A stretch of DNA of 64,000 nucleotides from Trichostrongylus colubriformis (taxonomy: Eukaryota; Nematoda; Chromadorea; Rhabditida; Trichostrongylidae), in assembly GCA_963978905.1 (NCBI GenBank), contig OZ022261.1, positions 683,992-747,991 on the forward strand. The letters are read 5' to 3'. Positions 56,076 to 64,000 of this stretch are shown here, one piece after another; position 1 is the first letter of the stretch; every line of letters begins with the position of its first letter. The position numbers and the translations under genes are program-made. The notes under the pieces are model-generated. The model was not told the DNA's origin. It ran no database searches and saw only the letters and a program-made list of their open reading frames with translations.

Positions 56076-57481
56076 GCTTTCAACACTAAATTCGAGCAAG
56101 GACCATTTAACACACTTTGCCATATCAGTCCGAACTTCTTTTGCCTACTAAAAATTGGCTCGCGGGAGGATCGCAGCAGATGTAGAAACAGCACACAGTA
56201 ACATAAAAGAGCTCATTGCAAACAATCAACGGAAAATCTCACAACGATTCATCCGGTAGTGGATAGTTTTCCTTTTCCATACGATCTCCGACTTTACGTA
56301 TAACCTTCAACCCAACTGGAACACGAATACGTGACGCCGGACCGCGATATCTTAATATAGACAGCTACAATAACAGTTTCACAATAATCAGTTTTCAAGG
56401 GCGGGTCGGTTTTTGTACAAGGGGGCTTTAGGAGACTGTTCAAAGTGAATACATAGTGATCCGTCGTTTGCACACTTTTGAACTTGATTATGAACAGCTC
56501 CTTTCTTATTCTCTTCTTTTGCTAGGGATCATTTCCTAGGCGAGCAAAATTTTTTAGAACTGTAAGGGATTCGCGCTAAGTCGACGAAGCGTACTCTGAT
56601 TAGAGGTGCTTTCGACAAAATTCTGTGAATCGGCTCTAGAACATAAAGAGTATGAGCATTACCCAAGTATCGCTGGACATTGGGCGGAGCGTGCAACTGA
56701 TCGGATGGTGCTCATTATAAATAATTACAATCTACCCTGCTGAATCAACAGTAATAGTGGGAAAAGCTGCAATTGAGCTGTTCCGTGCCGCCAATCAGTG
56801 CAGGAGTAGGATACAATTTCAATGTATGGAAAAATATGTAATGTCTAGAGATAAGAAGCTGGTGCTCATTCCGCGGGAGTGGTCTTCGTCAAGCTTTGAT
56901 TCACCCACCTAGGATATATTATCGCGGGCTGATCGTAGCCATCCATGTGGCCACGGACGTTGTATCGCGAAAGTGACTCCGTAGAAATGCGCTAAAATGT
57001 AAGATGATAGGAACTTGATCGCTGCCGATATAACAGGACCAAATACCTCCATCCCGAGCATAATGCGTAACCTTAGCATGTCATTCTGTTCCACTCCGGC
57101 CATTTCACTTATGTCCACGCTTTCGTTCCAAAGGAATTTGATATGTGGATCGGGCGGCTGTTGTCCCATTATCCCTCCTTGATCAATCGTACAAGGTGAT
57201 GGAGCATCCAAACTGAAAGCTGAAGATCAAGTTGATACAGACTTTGAATTATTAAGCACAGAATGACGCGAGTGAGGCACAATCCAGTGTTACTCGCAAA
57301 CAGCACCTGGAAGAAATGTGAAACTTATGTGTTCCAGTGTCGGAATTGATTGCAAACAGAAACAGAGTAATAGCCTCAAAGTGTCAATTTGGTGAGCCTT
57401 GCAACATTTTCCAAAGTTCCTGTGGTTACGCTGTTCTCGAACATTGTTGAATCATACTCAACAATTCCCTTAAAGTGTATG
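56076..57481. other. no gene established
   Basis: A minus frame at 56909-57211 (GMEVFGPVISAAIKFLSSYI) is hydrophobic but resembles 18065-18270, suggesting a repeat. Upstream TWNK exons could be here but were not found. Confidence 0.3.
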
Positions 57482-57911
57482 TACAGTAGCGCTCAAAAGT
57501 CTTCGGCGAGATGGTCTTTCACTTGTGTTTTTCACTTGTAACTTTTTTGCAACTGCACTGATCTAAGAGAAATTTTAGTATGTTGTACTTGGATACACTG
57601 CATACTTAATATATTATTTTGGCCCTCAACGGTATAGCTTACACGGTTATATGAAATTTTTTGTTTTTGGAGTGCCATCGCCATGCCGTCCCGCTGTGCC
57701 GCTGTCATCAAAAGTCGTGGTCTTTCTACGATATATTAATTATCTCTGAGGCTTGCTCGTTTTGTTTTTGTAGAGAAAGCCGTTCCCCTTGACCAAGCCT
57801 TTTACTTTTTTGGGTGGTCGTGTAGTAAGTTCCTGTAAAAAACCATGAAAAGTGTCAAGCGGCACACATGTAGAAGGAAATGTTGGCAGTAGGTTCAGGC
57901 ATCACATATTA

Positions 57912-58810
57912 TTAGGTTGATTCATAATAAATCGGACAAATGGTAGTGATGATTTCTAGAGATCATAACTCAGTAACGAATTAACGAAAATGGACGCGCG
58001 AGGTACCGTTGGAATGAGTATGAAAAGCTCTTCAAAGTACCGCAAAATGATCACTCCAAAGTAAATTCATTCCGCCACAATGCCGCACGATTTCAAGCGG
58101 TCCAGAGACCACATCCGCAACGTCATACTATTTATATCGCTATCTGGCCAGGAACCCGCGGATATCGGCAGACGTCTGATAGAAGTTCACAAGGAGCATG
58201 CCCCCGGCAGAAGTACACTGTAGTTGTAGCATTCGAAGTTTGCGTCAGGCGACTATTCCATCGAAGACGAAAACCGCGGTTGGTGGAGCGTGCACGGCGT
58301 AGAGTACTGGGAGCTGCTCGATGAAGGTACCACAGTATCCGCCGACGTCTACGTTCGTCAATTACGAGAATTGAAGGCCAATGTCCAAAGTTCGCTACGG
58401 CGGCGGTCACATGTCTACTTCCAGCACGACAACGTGTCTACTTCCACAGACCGCACTTCGCAAGATCGACCAAGGCCGAGCTGCTGTCGTACAGTTGGAC
58501 CGTACTTCTATACCCACCGTACTCCCCAGACCTGGCCCCTTCAGATTTCCACCTTTTCTCCCACAGCCAACGCCACCTGGACGGCCAAGACTTCAAAACT
58601 CGCGACGAGGTCAAGGCGGCACTCGGCAACTTCTTCGAGCTCCAGCTTCCGGCCTTCTGGAGCAAGGGCATCCATGATCTGCCTATACCGTGGCAGAAGG
58701 TCATCGATAAAGATGGAGTATATTTCAAGTGAATCCCTGTTGTCGTAAAAAAGTTGTACGACAATGATTAAAATTGGTCAATTTGTCCGATTTATTGTGA
58801 ATCAACCTAA
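57912..58810 (+). mobile_element. mariner, 899 bp, third subfamily, deleted
   Basis: Ends TTAGGTTGATTCATAATAAA and its inverse, flanked by TA at 57910 and 58811. The transposase fragments are DFKRSRDHIRNVILF and SGDYSIEDEN, a jump to WELLDEGTTVSADVYVRQL, and then the C-terminal PPYSPDL-type region across several frames to about 58730. It is inserted into a larger Tc1-like element. Confidence 0.88.
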
Positions 58811-58846
58811 TAAAATTTTGTCAAATTTGGTCAAGTAGAAAAAAGG

Positions 58847-59334
58847 GCACTATTTACCCAAAGCTACCCCACTGCCTCTCCAACCGATGTGGTCGAAGAG
58901 GTGATGTTTGGAAAACTTTTCGATTTGGCTGCAAACTTGTACCCAGGGGTAATTTGACCCGTAGAACACAAATATGACACTCGTTTGGCGCGAAACTGCT
59001 TGGCGCCTGCGCCATAGGCGCCATTTTGGCGCGAGCGCTTATGGCGCAGGCGCCAAGCGATTTCACATCAAACAAATGTCATAGCCGTGTTCTACGGGTC
59101 GAAATACCCCTTGGGACAAATTCTGAGCGAGTTTGGTGATCCACCCCATTTTGGCGCCGGCGCCTATGGCGCAGGCGCCAAGCGGTTTCGCACCAAATGA
59201 ATGTTATATTCGTGCTCTACGGGTCAAAATACCCCCGAGTAGAAGTTTGCAGCTAAATCGAAAGGTTTTCTAAAAACCTCCTCTTTGACCTCATCGCTTG
59301 GAGAGGCAGTGGGGTAGCTTTGGGTAAATAGTGC
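58847..59334. repeat. foldback element with clustered GGCGCC hairpins
   Basis: The left arm starts GCACTATTTACCCAAAGC, and the right arm is its inverse ending at 59334. Arms extend about 130-200 bp. The centre has three copies of a GC-rich palindromic module (TTGGCGCCTGCGCCATAGGC and relatives) near 59010, 59040 and 59150. It contrasts sharply with the AT-rich surroundings. Confidence 0.7.
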
Positions 59335-59465
59335 CGAAAAAAGTTATGACAAAAGAGTTTTGGCCGAAGACTTTTGAGCGCTACTGTATATGGGAAGGTT
59401 TCCTTCAGTTGTAGCAAGAGACAGCTTAAAGTCGATACCGATTTTCAAACCCATGATTTACACAA

Positions 59466-59651
59466 GTGTCTTCCGAATCTCTAGCTGAGGAAGGAGCTGC
59501 TAATATTTATTCTGCGCGTGCTGTGAAAGCTAACTTCTGTCCTTATAGATATGTGTGTCCACAGGGACGCTGGAGGTTTGACACGCGCGATGTGAGGAAC
59601 GGTTACCTGGATGTTCAACTACGAATCCGAAAGCCACCATGTGGGATGTGA
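59466..59651 (+). other. short coding-like repeat, copy 2
   Basis: It reads SSESLAEEGAANIYSARAVK and then a Cys/Arg-rich tail to TGA. It matches the piece at 26451 after a shared cacaag acceptor-like site. The 3' halves differ. Function unknown. Confidence 0.25.
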
Positions 59652-61170
59652 CTAATTACATTTACTGCAAATAGCAGCTTCCCAAACGGTCACAGCTTCC
59701 GAAAACTGGGACAAGCTTGGATGTCTCCATTACAGTGAGTCAGACAATGAAATAGTAAGAGTGCTTATTGTTAGCAACCTACGCTGTGTTGTTCGTGACC
59801 AACAAAAAAATCGTGAGACATTGAACTTGAAGTTGAAAGCCGGGTCATTACGTCAGGGAGCGGAGGACCACTGCTGGTAGAGTAGTAGAGAACCGCCTCT
59901 ACTGTATACTAATTTCTAGTCAGAACAAGTAACTCTAATTTTTTGTCGAGAATGCTTTACTGCCACGCAAACTGGTACTGCTGAAACGAGTACTGATTGC
60001 ACCGAACAATTAGAGCAACTACTTGTCTACCTTTTTCCGAGGAGCAGCTGATTCCCCTTGCAATGTGGCCATGTACTCCAGAATGTGGCAGATACAGCAA
60101 AATAACAGGAAATTAAGAGCTCAGCAGTAAAGCTCCGCTTCATCTTCCTTGTCATTTTAACCTTACCACATGATTCGACTTCTGCATATTCGGGGCCCCA
60201 AGCGTTACATAAACATGGAGACGTGATTATCCGGCCGCTCTCGAATTCTGTACTCATACATAGAATTCTCCAATCGCTGAGCTCTTGGGGTTTGGCTCAG
60301 TTTTGAGCAGCTCCCAGTCATCAGAATCTATTGATAGAAAGCCTCCTTTGAAACTGAATGCCTGATTGAATTACCTATATTGAAATAGAATATATGATTG
60401 AATTTTGTAATAGAAGACGATTATATTGTTTGCATACATATGTCTGACGGCTTCAGTATTATAGCTTTCAAAAAACCATCGAATTCTGGAGAAAAATCAA
60501 ATCATAATTACAACGAGGAGAACCGAATGGGGAACGTTTAAAAGAGGTTAAGAGTAGGAGTACGCTATAGCTATACGTTAGACTATGTAATTGCTTTCGG
60601 AATAGTGTTTCAATTAATTGCCAGATTGGATAACTTTTGTGTGCTGAACCTCACATTGGGCAAGTTTGAAATGCGACGAAAACCACAACGAATTTGAAGG
60701 TGCAATACACCACTTTGTAGAACAAATTAATGTCTTTCAAATAAGCGGGCAAAAGTAATTTTTAGAAGGAAAAGTCCATTTAAAAGGGAGATGCATTTAA
60801 TGGCACAATCCTATATAAACGTATGTGATACCCTCCACATGACATGAAAGCATGCGAATTGTTAGTGAAGGAAATTGCCTAAGACGCCCTATAATCAATA
60901 TTTGAGAGCCTTTGGAGTATTTGAGATAGATGAAGCATTGCAGGAGGAGAAACAAGGAAAAGGTACTTTCTGATACTTAAACATAATTGTCCGAAAGCTA
61001 GGTAATACAAAGCTGTCAAGTTCAATGGCGAAGAGTGGCTAAATGATTTTGCTGATATTTCAGTGTTGATAGCCAACAGAGTCGAGGCACTGTATAACCC
61101 TGGCTTGAGGGTGATTTTCAGATTTGCAGAAAATTCTGCTAAATCGCATCTACAATTTTTAAGCATTTAC
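59652..61170. other. AT-rich, nothing firm
   Basis: Apart from the candidate exon at 60167-60257, no element or gene was recognised. Confidence 0.35.
60167..60257 (-). CDS. possible exon with start codon
   Basis: ATG at 60257 gives MSTEFESGRIITSPCLCNAW and ends EVESC before donor gtaagg. It is a plausible first exon on the strand of TWNK, about 6.6 kb upstream of the recognised exons. Nothing links it to Twinkle beyond strand. Confidence 0.2.
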
Positions 61171-61574
61171 TAGACTCTGAGGAAGTGGTCATGGCTTCGG
61201 TAAAGACGAGCAGAAGAACAACACGTTCTCCCGTTCCCGAATTTTCCTCTGCTTCAAACTGTGTGTATGCCATCAGGACAGACGATTCGCGTGTCCGCGT
61301 CAGCGCGCGACGCGATGGTGCGAGCTACGGGTGCCGTATTGGTTGAGTCCTGCGGCGATTACAACGTAGGGCACCGCCATTGCTTCAGGACCCATCCAAT
61401 ACGGCGCGCATAGCTCGTACCATCGCGTCGCACATCGAACACCGCAAAGTGAATCTTCTGTCCTAATGGCATACGCTCCTCGAAACTCGAGCTCCTTGTA
61501 GCCGAATTATTGAAATCAACCGCACATCTAAATAAAGGAGACACGGCTTGCGCTCGTGTCCACTTCCTCTCTAG
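61171..61574. repeat. 404 bp GC-rich foldback element
   Basis: TAGACTCTGAGGAAGTGG at the left edge and CCACTTCCTCTCTA at the right edge bound diverged inverted arms. The inner parts match well (GACGCGATGGTGCGAGCTA against its inverse near 61410). No coding capacity. Confidence 0.7.
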
Positions 61575-62032
61575 GCAGGCACGGCCATATCCGCTTCACA
61601 TAAATGCTTCTGCAACAAATTACCCCAGTGCAATAGCGCGAAAGTAAATGGCTGAGTAAAAGGGGTAGGTTTCAGTTCTACCATCGGAGCATATCCTTTT
61701 CATTAGCCACCTTCAACAGCTTGATGAATGTCCAGATTATTCCCTTGACTCTTCAAAGGGAGGCCGAAAATTTGGAAATAAGCGAATTCGTATGAGGGTG
61801 CAACTTCGACAGCAACGGGTCAACAATCTGGCCGACAAAGGCTATTGCACAACACCGGAAGTATTTCCATGCGCTCAGGCCCCGCACAGCAGCATGGCCA
61901 CGATTCCGGAAAGTTAGTATCTTATGGTATAGAATAGATAAGTTAAGAAGAAGATTAGAAGATTGCTATCATTGATCGATTCATTAAACGAAAAACATCC
62001 ATCAATAGAGAAATCGAAGTGGCTTGATTATG

Positions 62033-62872
62033 TTAGTTTGTAAGGAAGGTTCTGGCAGGTTTTGCGCGTTCGCAAGGATCCAAATTTCGAAGCGTGCCAA
62101 CATAGATAAACTTACACAACTGAGCTAAGGGGGAAAAATTGCTCTCTCTTTATAGGCTTTCCTTGGAATTCCATAAGGTTTTTGAATTATCAGAGAAATT
62201 TTCATGAACAGCAAAGAGAACACTTTTTGATAACTTCACTTCACGAGTTCCAGCTTGGTCGAACAGCAACGTATGAAGCTACAAATGGTAGCACTGCAAG
62301 GAACCATTGGACGGAACAGTTTGTCCCTGGTTTTAATATTGCAGGAATAAGATTGCGTTGTTCGAAGTTGCAGTTGATCGAAGCTCTTTATTGAAGCAGC
62401 AGGGAGCGATGAGCATTCGTATTTGCAGGGATATCAAAAAAGTACTGGCCTTCCAATACAGATGTGGCTGAGCACATGAGGTACCTGCTCCGCCCAAACT
62501 CAAAAAATAGGTGCTCTGCGACCCTCCAGAGCAGCACTCGCGACCGTATCTTTTACAGATCGTCTTCCAGAAATTGAAAGAGTTCCAGGCTGAAGCCCTC
62601 ACTCGTCCGTCATGCTCATCAGATATAGCGCTAATTAGATACCACCTTTTTGATTAGATCCCGATTATCTGCACAGCTCCTTCAGTAGCAGAATGTTGAG
62701 AAAGCATAATGATTTGGAGTCGACATTTCACGATTTCGCGTGATGTAAATCACCAGACTTGCATCATGTTGGCAAAGGTGTAGCGAAGCGATTTACTTTA
62801 TGGGAAGAGATGCAGTGTGGGCCAAATTATAATCTCCCAAAGGTAGTGTTGTGAAGCTGTTTTACGACCTAA
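62033..62872 (-). mobile_element. non-autonomous ~870 bp element, copy 3
   Basis: It starts TTAGTTTGTAAGGAAGGTTC and ends TTTTACGACCTAA. Same order and orientation as copy 2, more diverged. The frame at 62182 is incidental. Confidence 0.7.
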
Positions 62873-62952
62873 TAGCCAGTAATTCAAAACTTCAAAATTC
62901 CTATCAATATGTTAAACGCTGTTAAGACACTGCTAGAAATCATGCCAAGAAC

Positions 62953-63162
62953 CTACTCATCGCGAGCCCGTCGAAGATTGTCCTTTCTGCTGTTGTCCCG
63001 GTCCCTGCCTTGATTCATTAAGTTCAAGTAACCAACCCGGTCGTACAGATCGGAGTCCAACTACAAAAGTTGAAGGCATAAGTGTTGCATCATCACCAAC
63101 TAAAAAGAAGGAAGTATTAGCGAACCTCTTCGGGGCTTTCCATTGAGTAGTGTCTTCTTGAT
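62953..63162 (-). CDS. possible two terminal exons of a minus-strand gene
   Basis: Exon 63162-63126 (acceptor gagtcag, donor gttcgc) gives RRHYSMESPEE. Exon 63060-62953 (acceptor cttttgtag) gives LDSDLYDRVGYLNLMNQGRD and then RDNSRKDNLRRARDE and TAG. The join is in phase. The Arg/Asp-rich tail looks like a nuclear protein end, but I do not recognise it. The competing continuous frame through the intron (VVGLRSVRPGWL) cannot be excluded. Confidence 0.4.
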
Positions 63163-63438
63163 CTGACTCCAAACTCGATTACAAGCTTCAGTTCCTCGAC
63201 AACTGCGCACCTCTGAAACGTTTAAAACTTCATTCGAGGGTGCATATAGCGTCTAAAACCTCTGACGATCTGAAGAGCACCATGGCGAAAGAAGGGAAAG
63301 TATAGCAAGGAGCTGTGGTTGCATGTGTTCTCTATGCCCGCTTCTAAGGTAAAAGTGAAAGTGGGCGGAGCATTTTGGGACGACGGATATCCTGCTGCTG
63401 TGTAGCGTACGATTACTCCTACTGTTTTCTCATTCATC

Positions 63439-63561
63439 ATGGTCATTGTGCCACCCTCGTCATATCGAAAGTCTAGGCCTCGGTATCCTAATGATATACG
63501 TGTTCGAGACTTCCGCCGTAGCGCTGATGAAAAGCTGCTGTCAAAGACAGTTAGGATGAGC
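63439..63561 (+). CDS. possible first exon, Arg-rich
   Basis: ATG at 63439 starts MVIVPPSSYRKSRPRYPNDI and ends RMSK before a gtatgg donor near 63570. It is basic and protein-like. The opposite strand is also open here (GGTMTMMNEKTVGVIVRYTA), so strand is undecided and at most one is real. Confidence 0.2.
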
Positions 63562-64000
63562 AAGGTATGGGCGCGAAAGATTTTCATAAAAAAAAAGAGA
63601 GCGGATAGCCAGTGTGAAGGGACTAGTGGTTCCAAAAAGTCACAGGAAAACAACACAGGACGTAAATCTATACCCGCATTCGACAAGTAGAAAAAACATG
63701 AGCACGCGCAATAAGAGCGATGGAGCATAAGACAATCTGAGTAGTGTTCGTGCTGTTCCTCGCTGGCACACTTTACACGGTCCTTCGCATACGGGTTGTC
63801 ATAACATAAACCGGGCTAAAGTGAAACGCGTATTCATTCTTAATCGTCTGATGGCACTGAGATGGTAGTAATTAGATTCCAATGGACTCCTTAGTAAAGG
63901 GTGTCTATAGCGTGATGCGTCTGTAGCATCGATGATTGCAGCGGTTTTGCACTTGAGGCAAACTTCATACAGTTTTTGAAACTTTCGCTTTACAGGAATC

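Larger units (their letters stand above)
57482..59388. mobile_element. Tc1/mariner-like element carrying two nested insertions
   Basis: Inverted ends TACAGTAGCGCTCAAAAGTC at 57482 and the complement ending at 59388 match over about 26 bp and begin with TACAG, the Tc1-type end. The interior holds the mariner 57912-58810 and the foldback 58847-59334. No transposase of its own is visible, so it is non-autonomous or gutted. Confidence 0.65.

Overview
This window is eukaryotic. The coding exons are short, use GT..AG (one GC..AG) introns with nematode-style acceptors (tttcag, ttttag), and sit among mariner, piggyBac, Ty3/gypsy, RTE and SINE copies. A parasitic, strongylid-type nematode (hookworm-like) is my best inference. 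No prokaryotic gene structure is present, and most open frames longer than 60 codons are chance frames or decayed transposase.

Three multi-exon genes can be rebuilt with consistent splice phases. (1) Plus strand, 1516-14150: the 3' part of a coiled-coil protein gene of unknown function. Its roughly 9.5 kb intron holds mariner, gypsy, piggyBac and several non-autonomous elements. (2) Minus strand, 25335 down to 18419: a C2H2 zinc-finger factor of the hunchback/Ikaros-like type, with an N-proximal finger, a central finger group, a GC-AG intron, and a C-terminal finger pair ending at the stop codon. (3) Minus strand, 53562 down to 38098: the mitochondrial replicative helicase Twinkle (TWNK), from the end of its primase-like region to the stop codon. 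Exon 5 carries the Walker A motif. The Twinkle introns hold a mariner (52503-53374), a SINE with a perfect target-site duplication, a second mariner (46937-47828), a transposon with another mariner inside it (43884-45706) and a decayed mariner (about 40818-41450).

The region 26-38 kb has no gene I can establish. It contains a tRNA-like gene or pseudogene (28497-28569), several foldback elements, including a 1.13 kb near-palindrome (35367-36496), and a possible gene start at 35070. The right end (53.9-64 kb) has two RTE retrotransposon tails facing each other, a nested Tc1-like element (57482-59388), a GC-rich foldback (61171-61574), a copy of an ~870 bp non-autonomous family, and candidate terminal exons of another minus-strand gene (63162-62953).

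The window is therefore three sparse genes stretched by repeated transposon insertion. Element ends, TA or longer target duplications, shared deletions and nesting order can be read directly. All exon models are from reading splice sites and phases by eye and have no transcript support.
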